64,000 nt of DNA from Piromyces finnis (lineage: Eukaryota; Neocallimastigomycota; Neocallimastigomycetes; Neocallimastigales; Neocallimastigaceae). A program made the translations under genes and the position numbers. Of the stretch, positions 1-11,876 are shown one piece after another (positions within the stretch are counted from its first letter, which is position 1; the number at the start of each line of letters is the position of its first letter). The notes beneath the pieces were generated by a model. That model saw only the letters and a program-made list of their open reading frames with translations, was not told where the DNA came from and made no database searches. The stretch spans positions 496,001 through 560,000 of the forward strand of contig MCFH01000005.1 of the NCBI GenBank assembly GCA_002104945.1. Reading direction: 5' to 3'.

Positions 1-2516
1 AATAGATTATGATGCTGGTGATAATGCTAAATTTAATTTCCCAGGTGCTGCTACAATGACCCTTTTAGCTTGGAGTGGTATTGATTATGCTGAAGGTTAT
101 AAGAGTGCTGGACAATGGGAATATATTTTAGATGCTGTTCGTTGGGGTGCTGATTATTTCATGAAATGTCACACTGGGTATATATAGTGTTATAATATTA
201 AACATACTTTATTAAAAAATAGTACTAATAAATAAATATAATTTAGTAAAAATGAACTTTATGCTCAAGTTGGTGATGGTAATACTGACCATGGTAAGTA
301 AATTTGCTATAATATAATTAAATATAAATATTGTAATAGATATTAACAAAGAAATTACATAAAAAAAATTAATATCTAACATTAATATTATCTTAAATAA
401 TAACTATATGATAGCTGTAAGTATTATAAAAATAATTATATAGATTAAAAAAAATATTAAGTTTATAAAATATTAATAAAAATTATTTAATGTAAGTTTT
501 GGTATCCACCAGAATATGTAAAATATGATTACCCATCATTTAAAGTTACTGCTGAAAAACCAGGTTCTGAAGTTGCTGGTGAAACTGCTGCATTTTTAGC
601 TGCTGCTTCCATTCTTTTTAAGGATGAAGATTCTTCTTATTCTGCCAAATTATTAAAGCATGCTAAGGTATTATTAAATAACTTGATAATTTATATTAAG
701 CTTAAAATTTTAAAAATTAATAATTTAATTTAATGAATATATCACTAATTTTTTTCATTTTATATTTTTATCATTTGCTAAAAAGGAAATTTATGAATTT
801 GCTGATACTTATCGTGGAGATTATACTGGTGCTATTCCAGGAGTTGTTAGTTTCTACAGTACCTATAGTGGTTATAATGATGAATTAGCTTGGGGTGCTG
901 CTTGGCTTCTTAGAGCTACAGGTGATGAATCTTATCTTAATAAATACAATGTTATCGCAAATAAAAAGTATGAATCTTATGATCCAAAGAAATTTTCAGG
1001 TGCTACTGGACCAATCTCTTGGGATGATAAGAGACCAGGTTGCTATATTTTAATTGCTATGGTTACTGGTGATGAAAATCGTATCAAGGAAGCTTACAAT
1101 TATTGTGATGCTGTATTAACACAACCAAAAACTCCAGGTGGTTTATGGTATGATGATGGTTTATCTATGTGGGGTTCTAATCGTTATGCATCAAATGCTG
1201 CCTCCATGTTAGCTATGTTTGCAAACTATCTTCCAAAATCTGATCCAAAACGTGCTAAGTATGTTGAATTTGTTCAACAACAAACTAATTATATTCTTGG
1301 TGACAACCCAGCTAAAATTAATTACGTTGTTGGTGCTGAAGCCAACTCACCAAAAGCTGTTCACCATCGTGGTTCTTCTGGTGTCTTCGATTCACAAGAT
1401 AAAGCTGCAAAACCAGATGAAAACATTTACACATTATGGGGTGCTTTAGCCGGTGGTCCAGATGAAACTGATTCTTACATTGATACTCGTAGTAACTTTA
1501 GAACCAATGAAGTAGCTCTTGATTACAATGCTGCTTTCCAAATGAATCTTGCTTTCCTTACACAAGAAGGATTAAGTAAACCAGATCCAGACAGTGTTAA
1601 AATTCATGAAAGATCTTGGCCAAAGAAAGCAGAAACTCCAGATATTAGACTTAAATTCAGTGATGGTGAATTATCTATTGCTACTGGCTCTGGTATGCGT
1701 TGCTCAGGTTGGTGTGTATCATTCACATCTTCATCATACAAAATTACACAAACTAGTGATGGTAATATTGTAAATTCTGGTCCAGAATATACTATTTGTA
1801 ACAAGCGTGAAAATAATGCTCTTGATGGTAAGGGTACTGCTCATATTGTTACTTTCCAAGCTTCTGGTTCTTCTCTTCCAACTGAATTTACTGTTTTATG
1901 TGATGGTTTCCACGCTCCACTTAATCATCAAAAGTACTCCTACATTCCAGAATGGGGTCGTCAATACAAGGTTGTAAATGGTGGTGGTGTTGAAAATACT
2001 ACTCCATTATTTGAAGAAACTGAATGCTGGCCAGGTTTCATTTGTGATGGTTCTGCTCCATCTCCTTCAACTACCAAAACAAAAACTCCAGTACAAACCT
2101 CAGTTTCAAACGATTGTTTTGCTATTGCTCAAGGTTATGAATGTTGTAACGATAATGAAGTCGTATATACTGATGAATCTGGTCAATGGGGTATTAAGGA
2201 TGGTCAATGGTGTGGTATTGGCGGAGCTTCAACTCCAGAACCAACTCCAGAACCACAACCAGATTGCGGAGCTTATCCATGTTGTAATGAATGTGAAGTT
2301 ATTTACACTGATAACGATGGTGACTGGGGTGTTGAAAATAACGAATGGTGTTTAATTAATAAGTTAGTTTGTGGTGGAAATCCAAAACCAAAAACTTGTA
2401 CCGGTCAAGATAGTGGTTTCCCATGTTGTAATCATTGTGAAGTTATCTACAATGATAATGATGGACCATGGGGTATTGAAAATGGTGAATGGTGTGGTAT
2501 TAGCAGTGAATGCTAA
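1..2516 (+). CDS. Secreted GH9 endoglucanase with three fungal dockerins, 5' partial
   Basis: Cleaves beta-1,4-glucan; the dockerins would anchor the enzyme in the extracellular fungal cellulosome. Exons by eye: <2-177, 247-293, 415-416 (two bases), 497-667, 786-2516. GH9 signatures seen: DAGD (catalytic Asp loop) near the window start, QVGDGNTDH, a histidine motif VHHRGSS, and [11 protein letters not shown] carrying the general-acid Glu. After the catalytic domain comes a module of about 150 residues (about 1590-2040) with [11 protein letters not shown] that I do not recognise. Then a Ser/Thr/Pro linker and three CBM10-type dockerins at about 2109-2218, 2260-2357 and 2392-2501, each with a CC pair, a VxYTDxxGxWG-like core and a WC end. 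The signal peptide and first catalytic residues lie outside the window. Codons are strongly biased (GGT, GCT, CCA), suggesting high expression. Sequence around [12 protein letters not shown] resembles clostridial GH9 enzymes, consistent with the known bacterial ancestry of these fungal genes. Confidence 0.93.
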
Positions 2517-3353
2517 ATAATTAAATTTTGAAAAATAAAAATAATAAATAATTAATAAAAAATAAAAAAAAAAAAAAATAATAATAATAATAATAATTCG
2601 TGTAGTATATAAAAACCAAATTTTAATAAAAAAACAAAAAAAAACTTAGTTACATTGAATTATGTATTAAGGATATTCACGTGTACTTCGAAGAACAATA
2701 TTTTTATTATTTTATGAAATGAGAATTATTAAATGTTTAAATGGTTTAATAAATTTTCTTTATAAATAATGACTTACTTTTAATGAAAATAATAAATTTT
2801 TAATAAAAATCTAAATAAATATATTAAATATTCTATAACTTCTTTACTTTCAGTAACTTTTTATATTTCATCATAATAGTAAATAAAGTAGACAAAACAA
2901 AGAAAGAAGCCATATAACTCTTATTTATTTACTTCATATATATAATAAATATACAGGTATATATTTTATGTTATGTAAAAATAATATAATAATTCAAATA
3001 TATTTCTTTAGTTTTATTAATATTTAAAAAAAAAAAAAGTGGAAAGCAATGATAGTAAAGAAATAAGTTTATGTTTATTATATATATAAAAGAATATATA
3101 TATATATATATATATAATGATTTTAAAATTTTAAAATAGTTTTAAATAATATAAAATTTCAAAGTTCTCGTTTAACTAAAGCTAAATTTGATATTTTTTT
3201 ATTTTGAATTACTTCATATTTTCGAAATAAGTTCAATGAATTATCTATAAACAATAACAAATAATTAAATTGGCAATTAAATTATAAATTAATTTTCTAA
3301 TTCAAAATAATAATAATTTATTTTATAAATAAATGAATCATAAATGAATGAAA

Positions 3354-3384
<31 letters not shown>

Positions 3385-3572
3385 GTGATGTTTTTATTTT
3401 AAACTACAAAAGTAATTGATATTTTTCAAAGTACTAACATTCATTATATATATATATATTTACATATAAATAATTATAATTATTTATTATTTATATATAT
3501 ATTAATGATTTTATATGTTTTTATTTCAAATGTAAACAAAATAAATATATATATTATATTAATGAATTAGGA
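2517..3572. other. Intergenic AT-rich spacer with microsatellites
   Basis: This spacer separates two co-oriented genes. It holds an A/T homopolymer and (TAA)n stretch at about 2560-2598, a (TA)n run at about 3095-3117 and a (TAGA)n tetranucleotide at about 3359-3382. I see no exon-like higher-GC segment and no RNA gene. It presumably contains the GH9 3' UTR and the dynamitin promoter. Confidence 0.7.
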
Positions 3573-5039
3573 ATGTCAAAGTACGCGGAACTTGAAGGAT
3601 ACGATTTCAATTCAAAAGAAGTTTATGAAACAGGAAATTCAGATGATAACAATGAAATCAATAAAAATTTATATAACAGTACCATAGATGAACAAGTTAA
3701 TGATGACATCAATAATTCAACATTTGAAGTAGATAAAGCATACAAAATATTTTCTAATGCAGAAGAAAAAGACGTCAGTAAACTATATGAGATAAATTAT
3801 TTAGAAAGTAAAATTGAAAAATCAAAATCTCAATCTTTATCACAACAATTAAGAAGATTAATAAAAGAAGTTGACGATCTTAAAGTAAAAATTGAAAAAG
3901 AAAAAGAAAATCATTCGGAATTTGTGATTGATTCTAATGCTAAACAAAATGAATCAGTAATAACAGAAGAAAATGTAAATGAAAAAACTGAAAATGAAAG
4001 TGAAAATAAAAATGAATTAAATATTGTCCAACAAGATTCTGATTCTGATTCTCCAAACAAAAAAAATAACAAAATTTCACCATCTTATATGTTGGATCAA
4101 GCAAATAAATTACAAAATGAACTTGAAAAGTTAACTCTCGGAATTGTAAATGATAATAATCAAGGTATTAATGCAATAGAAAATATTTTAATTCAACAAA
4201 AAATGATTAATCAAATAAAAGTTTGTAAAATAAATGCGTTAAAAGAATCACCAACTATTGAAGAAGATAGTTTATCAGAACAAACAAAAACTAAACAAGA
4301 AGGTGAAAAAGAAATAAATGTTCAATCAGCATCTACTTCAAATATTGACTCTTCACAAACCATATCAACTAATGATGGTATTACTTATAAGTTATATTAT
4401 TCACCTCAGTCTATGCAATATCATCAATTAGCTCGTATATCTGATTTAGAAGAAAGGATTACACAAATTGAAGCAATTCTTGGTATTAATAATATCACAG
4501 ATGATAATATCCTTTTCCCATCTAATAATCAGATTTCAACCCTTCTATATGCTAAAGGTAATATTGTAACTGCTGTTGATAGCTTAGATCAACAACTTCA
4601 ACTTCTCTCCCAACCAAGTAATTTTGATAATATCTTAGTAAAAGTTAATGAAGCTATAAAAGAATTAGAACAATTCATTAATATACAAAAAAATAAATTA
4701 ATTGAAGAAAGGGTCGATGAGCAAGCCCAAATTAAGGAAAAGGTTGACATACTTTATTCTAAATTAGAATCAACCGAAGAATATTCTGCCATTATTACAC
4801 CTTTATTAACACGTTTAAAGACATTACAAGCTCTTCATACTGAAGCTTCTCAATTTTCGGACAGTATTCAAATGTTTTCTGAACAACAAGCTTCCATTAA
4901 AAATCAAATAAAAGATCTTAATGATATGATGAGCAATTTATCCGAAAGTTTGGAAGTTAATAAAACAATTATAGAAAATAATATTGATTCTATATCTAGT
5001 CGCATAGATCAATTAATGGATAGAGTAAAAGAGTTATAA
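3573..5039 (+). CDS. DCTN2: Dynactin subunit 2 (p50 dynamitin)
   Basis: Single open frame of 488 residues. Dynamitin is the shoulder subunit of dynactin that links p150 to the Arp1 filament and supports dynein cargo transport along microtubules. The N-terminus SKYAELEGYDF...VYETGNSD matches the family's KYADLPG...DVYET signature. Residues about 60-130, 270-310 and 370-488 are predicted coiled coil. The C-terminal half has the family patterns ARISDLEERITQIEAILG and LPxLxxRLxxLxxLHxxA-like text. The middle is acidic and low in complexity. The start at 3573 is preceded by TTAG, which could be a splice acceptor, so a short upstream exon is possible. No internal intron is seen, unusual among its neighbours. 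Length is a little above the animal protein of about 400 residues. Confidence 0.9.
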   Translation: MSKYAELEGYDFNSKEVYETGNSDDNNEINKNLYNSTIDEQVNDDINNSTFEVDKAYKIFSNAEEKDVSKLYEINYLESKIEKSKSQSLSQQLRRLIKEVDDLKVKIEKEKENHSEFVIDSNAKQNESVITEENVNEKTENESENKNELNIVQQDSDSDSPNKKNNKISPSYMLDQANKLQNELEKLTLGIVNDNNQGINAIENILIQQKMINQIKVCKINALKESPTIEEDSLSEQTKTKQEGEKEINVQSASTSNIDSSQTISTNDGITYKLYYSPQSMQYHQLARISDLEERITQIEAILGINNITDDNILFPSNNQISTLLYAKGNIVTAVDSLDQQLQLLSQPSNFDNILVKVNEAIKELEQFINIQKNKLIEERVDEQAQIKEKVDILYSKLESTEEYSAIITPLLTRLKTLQALHTEASQFSDSIQMFSEQQASIKNQIKDLNDMMSNLSESLEVNKTIIENNIDSISSRIDQLMDRVKEL

Positions 5040-5284
5040 TTGAGAGATTATTTATAATTCAGGAAATAAAATTGTTTTTTTTTTTTTTAAAAGGTTTTAA
5101 AAGCATGATATATAATTATAATTATATTAGCAAATATTAAAATATATAAAATATTTCATTCTTTATTTTTAAAAAAAATAAATAAATAAGTTAGTTTATA
5201 TTTCATACTCTTTAGTATATATAATATCATAACAAATATAACGCTTTTTAAAGTTAGTTCCAAAATTTATTATTAATTATAAAT

Positions 5285-5323
<39 letters not shown>

Positions 5324-5800
5324 AATTTATCTGAATGGTCATGTAATATAAAATTCATTATATATATAATATTTATTTAAAACATATTAATAAATGTTTA
5401 AATAAATAAATGATTAAAAAAGGAAAAAAAAAAAAAAAAAAAAAAAAGAAAGAAATATTTATTTATTTATCAATTTTATTTATTTATATTATAAAGTGTA
5501 AATATACATTTTTTATCATAAAAATATACAATTATTTAAAATATTTATAATAATAAACTCTATTTGTTAATATTAAATATTAATAATAGAAGAATATTTT
5601 CTTAATTGCAAATATTAATTATTATTACTATTATTATTATTATTACACTAATAAAAATGTATATTTTATTCTCTTATAATTTAAAATGATCATTTATTAT
5701 ATAAAAAAATATTGAATATCTTGAACATTTTAAGTTACTTATATATATTTGATATATTTCTTAACTATTTAAAGTAACAGTATTTTGAATTTTTATTACT
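5040..5800. other. Convergent intergenic spacer
   Basis: The spacer lies between the 3' ends of dynamitin (+) and the cysteine-rich gene (-). It is nearly pure A/T with long poly-A tracts at about 5291-5320 and 5425-5446 and an (ATT)n stretch near 5619-5645. It should hold two 3' UTRs; nothing else is seen. Confidence 0.7.
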
Positions 5801-6904
5801 TTATGGCTTAGATACCTTTTGATAAGTATATTCCTTAGTATTTATAGCTCTTTCTTCACCATTAATATTAACACTAACTAAAATACCTTTAATTTCTTTT
5901 TCACCTCCACAACAGAAAGTCATATAATCAAAAACACTCTTATAGGTTTTAGCTGCTTCAAGAACAGTTTGGCCTTGACTACTAACTACACTATAATGTT
6001 TACCATTAATATTAAAACCACAATAATAACGGCACTCTGTATTAAATTCATTATAATATTTGTAAATATATTGACTTCCTATATTTTGATAATATGAAAT
6101 TGTATTATTAATTTTATAAACAGATACATTTGACTTCTTATTAACATTGCCATCACAGCACTTAATAAATGAATCATAATTCTTATTACTCATTGAAGCA
6201 GCATATTCTTTAATTGTTTTACCATTACTTTTTCCAATAGAAATAATTGATTTATCTTTAACATTACAATAGTAAGAACAGGATTTATTCATTAAATCAT
6301 TTTGAAGTTGAGTTTTGACTTTACTAAGACTATCTTTTTCAATAGTAAATGAAGGAATATGTAAACTAAATTGTGTTTTATGACGAGTATAAGTCATACG
6401 ATCAGTAGTAAATGTACCATCACAGCAATAAGTAAAAAGATGATATTTATTCTTATATTGGTCAGCTGAATATTTATCAACAAACTTTTCTAAAGTCATA
6501 TTTTCACTATACATAAAATATGTAATTCTGTTATCAAGATCATGTGCACAATATGTTGAACAATATCTATCAATTGGCATGAAAGAATATTCACCCTTCA
6601 TTTTAACTGTTGAGTTAGGAAGAACTTTCAAATCCTTTGAAACAATAGTAACATTTTCATGGCCTCTAAGAACGCCATCACAACATTGCATATAATAATT
6701 GTATTGACTACCTAATGATTTTGCATGTTCTAATAATGTTTTTCCATTATTTTTGCTAATTGTATTTCCATATCTTGAACCTTGAATATTACAAAAATAA
6801 CCACAATCTTTTTCGCTTGCTGAATCAACAGTTTGGAAAAATGTTAAATAGGTTACAAAAGTTAAAAGTGTAGAAATTCTTTTAAAATTCTTTAAATAGA
6901 CCAT
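5801..6904 (-). CDS. Secreted protein with four cysteine-rich repeats, unknown function
   Basis: Intronless 367-residue frame. A basic N-terminus followed by a hydrophobic stretch (about residues 11-28) looks like a signal peptide, with possible cleavage near VDSA. The mature chain has four tandem units, each starting C-x3-C (CGYFC 34-38, CSTYC 115-119, CSYYC 209-213, CRYYC 291-295) and carrying a CC pair (74-75, 160-161, 249-250, 331-332). CC is followed by DG in three units and GG in the fourth. The spacing from CxxxC to CC is 35 residues in units 1, 3 and 4 and 40 in unit 2. A G[KQ]T[LIV] motif sits between them in units 1, 3 and 4. All 16 mature cysteines fall in this pattern, so two disulfides per unit are likely. 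Several N-x-S/T sites suggest glycosylation. I do not recognise the family. A role in cell-wall or substrate binding, or as a small scaffold, is only a guess from secretion, repetition and the GH9 gene upstream. Confidence 0.85.
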   Translation of the reverse strand: MVYLKNFKRISTLLTFVTYLTFFQTVDSASEKDCGYFCNIQGSRYGNTISKNNGKTLLEHAKSLGSQYNYYMQCCDGVLRGHENVTIVSKDLKVLPNSTVKMKGEYSFMPIDRYCSTYCAHDLDNRITYFMYSENMTLEKFVDKYSADQYKNKYHLFTYCCDGTFTTDRMTYTRHKTQFSLHIPSFTIEKDSLSKVKTQLQNDLMNKSCSYYCNVKDKSIISIGKSNGKTIKEYAASMSNKNYDSFIKCCDGNVNKKSNVSVYKINNTISYYQNIGSQYIYKYYNEFNTECRYYCGFNINGKHYSVVSSQGQTVLEAAKTYKSVFDYMTFCCGGEKEIKGILVSVNINGEERAINTKEYTYQKVSKP

Positions 6905-8595
6905 TGTATTAATTAATATTAATAAGTTGTAAACTTGTTTACTCTATTAAAGACATTTATAAAATATTATACATTATACATTGTTTTGCTTTAGATATTT
7001 TATTATTTTTTAAAATTATTACACAAAAATGCCAATTTTATGAAAAATGTTATATACTAAATATTTAATTAATACATATACTTACATTAATATAATTTTA
7101 TATTTAAACTTTTTACAATATTAGCAGATTTACTCAATTTTTTTTTAATTTTTTTTTTTTTTTAACTTTAAAAGTTTTCAATTATCTCTTAAAATTATCT
7201 ATATTCTAGTTAAAATAAAAATTTAAAAATTATTAATTATAATTAATAAATAAAAAAAGTTATACAATAAAAAAAAATAATAACTAAATAAATAAAGAAA
7301 AAAAATAAATTACTGGGTTTTTTTTTTCTTATATAAAAAAATAAAAATAAAATTTTAAATGTTATTATCAACCAAACAAATATGTTACAATGTTCTAGAC
7401 AAAAAAAATTATTTAATAGAATTTATTATTTAATATATATTTAATTAAATAAATAAACTTTAATGAATATATATATTTATTATTATTGTAAATCTTTTTT
7501 TTTTATTTATATAAAACATATTATTGGTTAAAAAAAAAAATAAGTTAAAATGTCGTTATGAACAATATTCATTATTGATATAAAATTTTAACAAATTTTT
7601 TATTAAATAAAACTACATATATTTAGTATATTTACATCATATTGTTTTTTTATAAGTTATTTGTAATAAAAAAGGTATTATATTCAATTCTATCATTTGA
7701 AGTAGTTATATCTATAATATCATAATTTTTTAATACCTTTATAAAAGAAAATGTTTTAATTTCCGCAAATAAATTTTATTATATATATTATATATATTAT
7801 ATATAAATATATTATAATATATTATTAAATTAAATGACGGCAACTCCTATAATTAAAAAAAATAAATTTATGGTAAAGTTAAATTTAATATATATTTTAT
7901 TTTATAATAATTAATATTTTTTCCTATATCAAGAAATTTCTTTTAACAATTTGTTATACAATTTAAAATAAATATCATATGTACAATAAAGTATGTATAT
8001 AAAATAAAACATTATTTGAATCATGTTAAATATAAATAAAATAATAGTGATACACTATATAAAAAATTAACAAATCATCAATTCATTAAAATTAAAGCAA
8101 TTTAAATTGTACTACCATAAAAATAGAAAATAGTAAAAATGAATAAAATAAAAAAATTATTATTAATTTTAATAATTCTTTTTTAATATAATTAAACTAT
8201 GATAATATAAAGTTATTATTAAAATTTATTATAAAAATAAATATTTAAACTAGCATTTAATAAAGATTATGAAAATAATAAAAAAGAATTATTAAAAATT
8301 ATTACTAATATTTTATTGTAATTAAATTTTTTTATTATGAATATTGTTGTAATTAAAAGAATAAAAATTCTTTTTAAATATATATGTTTCTTTCATATTT
8401 TAAATTAATTATATTATAATTTACTTTATAAAATGAATTTTTAACACAAATTAAAATTTAGAAATATTATTAATTACATAAATTCTGTAACATGTAACAT
8501 AATAAGTACTACAATAGAAATATTTATTAAAGTTTATATTTTTTCAATAAATATAGCTGCCTCCAAAGAAAATTTGTATATATATATATATATAT

Positions 8596-8642
<47 letters not shown>

Positions 8643-9149
8643 TATCAACAAACTTATATATTTTATAAATAAAAAAAATAAAACCATTATTCTAATTCAT
8701 ATAATAATTAAATTTATCAAGATTGGAATAAATAGAAAAAATAGCGAATGAAATTAGAATAATCAAAGCATATTTTTTTTTTCTATGATGAGAATCTATT
8801 ATAATTGATGTATATTAAAATATATATATCAAAGAACCTATTATTATTAAATTTTAAGATCTTTTTTATTAATTCATTTCTGGGCAATTCATATTTAAAC
8901 TTTCAGAAAGATAAATTAAAAAAAATAATAATAATATTAATAAAAATATAAACAATTTCTTATATATTTTTTCGTTGGAATAGAAAAAATATCAATATCA
9001 CTTTTATTAAATATATATTATATACATATATATTTGAAATTGAACCATAAAAGTAAAATTATGGTACTTATATATTAAAAACAAAATTGTTAATAATAAT
9101 AAATTTGATTTTTTTAATCGTCGAATTTATTTATTATATATTTTTTCTT
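6905..9149. other. Long intergenic spacer with (TTTA)n repeat
   Basis: A 2.2-kb gene-free, extremely AT-rich stretch upstream of the cysteine-rich gene and downstream of WBP11. It contains a (TA)n run joined to a (TTTA)n array of about 12 units at 8576-8643. The many short open stretches have no start, splice context or codon bias, and I see no RNA gene. Confidence 0.65.
8576..8643. repeat. (TA)n/(TTTA)n microsatellite
   Basis: About nine TA units run directly into about twelve TTTA units with no interruption. Intergenic, probably length-variable. Confidence 0.9.
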
Positions 9150-11876
9150 CTATAATAATCCAGAAACTTCTTTCATAAACGCTTCATAATCATCTTGTTT
9201 ATTATTAATATTATTTTCTTTTGGTTTAGAGGTTTCTGGTACTGTTGATATTTTGATTTGTCCATTTTCATCAAATTCTGGTGCAAGATTAATTGTCGGT
9301 TTGAGAGAATTAGACCCCATTGTAGATTTACGTGGTAATTTTGTAGTTGGACCACGACGACGAAGTGATGAAGGTACCAAAGTTGTTAACTCCTTTTGAA
9401 GATCACGAAGTTGTGGAGCTGCAGAAATAACAGCACTAGCAGAAGTAGAAAGTGGTTTCTTTGATAATTGTTCTGTGCTATGAACTGTTGCTGTAATAAA
9501 AATTTTCAAATTCAAAAATAATATATGCATATTATTTAATTTCATTAATAATGTTCACTTACATCTATAATAAAAAAAATAATAATAAATTTCATTGTAT
9601 ATAATACAAATGTTTACCTGTATTTTGTTTAAATGGTTTTTTATGTGGTAGCGGTTGGTTAATTGGTATTTGCCTATTAGGCAATGGTCTAACTTGGGTA
9701 TTTGGAGGAATATTCATTGGAACCATACCATTTGGAGGTACTGGCATACCCATTGGTGGTAATTGTGGTCTAACATTTGGTGGAAAACTTATCATTGGTG
9801 GACGCATATTAGGATTCATTTGTATTGGTATATTTGGTGGTATAAAGTTGCTATTAGGTCTTATCATACCAGGTTGTGGTATAAATGGTAAGTTTCCATT
9901 AATTGGTGATATTTGCTGAACAATTGGTGATTGTAATTGAATATTAGGAGGCATTAATGTATTCACTTTAGCTTTAATTTCTGGTATATCTATCAAATTT
10001 TGAAAAATTTTGATTTTTTTACTATCATCAGTTGGTATTGGTTCTTTTGGTAATTCAATATTAAAAAGTTCTTCTTCATTAATAAGTGGTAACATTTTTT
10101 CCATTTCTTCCATCATTTCAACTTGTGCTATATCATCTACATCAACTATATAAAAAAAATTAAATAAAATAATTAAATTAAATATAAAAAATAAATAATT
10201 GCATTAAAAATTAATATTAAAATATATAAATTAAAAAAAAAAAATTACCATCCTGATCCATTTCATCGGGGCCATCAGAATTATGTCTATTTTTATGACT
10301 ATCATTAGAGCTTGATGAAGAATCCGAACTGTATGAAGAATCTGATTCATTTGAACTATCACTATCTGATTCTGATTCTGAACTTGATGAATATTTTTTT
10401 GGTTTTGACTTTTTATCTAATAAAAAGATTACATGTATAAATGAATAAATAAACAAATTTAATAATAAATTTATATTAATAATTATATTAAAAACTTACC
10501 TTCGTGTTTATCATGCTTTGAACTATGTATACCCAACAATTTTACAGTTTCTTGGCCTGATGTCTTTTTTTCTGTATTTATTGGAATTCCAAGTTTCTAA
10601 TTTTTCATAATTTATATATATATTTAAATTATATAATACATATGTATAACAACCTTTTTATATTAATATACTAACTTCTCGAGCTTCTTTAACCTTCGAA
10701 ATTTCATCTTCTAATGATTTTTTCTTTTCTTTTTCATATTTATCTAAATACCTATCTTTTTCTAACAATTGATAAATATAAATGTTAAAAAATAAATAAT
10801 AAAAAAAAAATATTTTATTATCATTTTAAACCTGTTTCTTTTAATTGTTGAAGTTCCTCTTCTAATTTTTTTAAATCTTTATTAGCACTAGCAATTAATC
10901 TGACCCTTTTTCTTTCCTCTTTATTCTATAATTATTTATTGATAAGTTCATAATAAATTAATATATTGTATAGGAAAAGGAAATAATAAAATAAAATATA
11001 TACCTTTTTTAATTCTTTCTTTCTTTGTTGCTTTCTATGAGCCTAATTATATAATAGAAAAGAAATCATATTTAATTTTAACATAATATTTATACTATAT
11101 TTAAATTTAGTAATCATATATTATTTTTATTATAATCCATATTACAATAATTAAATAAAATTAATATACAATTAATCAAATTTGTATATTAATTATAATT
11201 ATTAATAAAACAAATTGGATTAACTAGTAAAGAATAATCTTTTATTTAAAAGTAAACTAAACTATTTTTTAAATTATTTTAAAAATATATATAGCAATAA
11301 TTTTCTTGAATTAAAATATTTTCTTCTTTTCTAAAATCATTAATTTTTTATTACAAATAAAAATTAATATATATAGTATATATAAAGTTTCATTTAAAAT
11401 TCAATTAATAAATACTTTTTACTTTTTTGATTTAAATATCTCTTGATTTAAGTATTTTATTTCATAGTAACCTTTAAATACTAATTAAAATTCTTTTTAA
11501 TATTTATAGTTTTATACCTCTGATGAAGAGGGATAAAAAAAAAAAGAAAAGAAGAAGAAGAGGAAATATATAAATCAATTAAAATCAACAAATGGAAATA
11601 GCTAGTATTTTCTCTGCTTTTTTATTTCTTTTTATACTCTTAAATTAAGTATTTTCCATTTAATTTGATTTTAATACTAATTTTAATTTAATTATTATTC
11701 ATTTAAAACAAAGTTTTTAATTTTCAAAATAATTTTCATTTTTAGTATTGAATATAATTATTCTAAATATTAATAGCAATAATAATAGTAATAGTAATAA
11801 TAATAATAATAATAAATATTACATCAGCTGGATTAATCGATCTTCCTATTTTAGTTCTCCCTGATTTTCTTCCCAT
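9150..11876 (-). CDS. WBP11: WBP11-like pre-mRNA splicing factor
   Basis: Eight exons in translation order: 11876-11823, 11042-11004, 10925-10832, 10761-10676, 10596-10500, 10416-10249, 10145-9618, 9490-9150; 468 residues, in frame throughout. WBP11 (SNP70/NpwBP) is a nuclear, spliceosome-associated protein that binds WW domains and PP1. The N-terminus MGRKSGRTK...NPADAHRKQQRKKELKK matches the family's MGRRS...NPTD...KRELKK block. A charged coiled coil follows, then a Ser/Asp/Glu-rich segment, then a Pro/Met/Asn-rich segment (about 220-400) in place of the animal polyproline tract. The end has the diagnostic PQLRDLQKELTTLVPSSLRRR and a YEAFMKEVSGLL finish, nearly the animal C-terminus. Intron 1 is 780 nt, far longer than the others (roughly 50-130 nt). 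The classic PGR PP1 site is not obvious. Confidence 0.9.
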
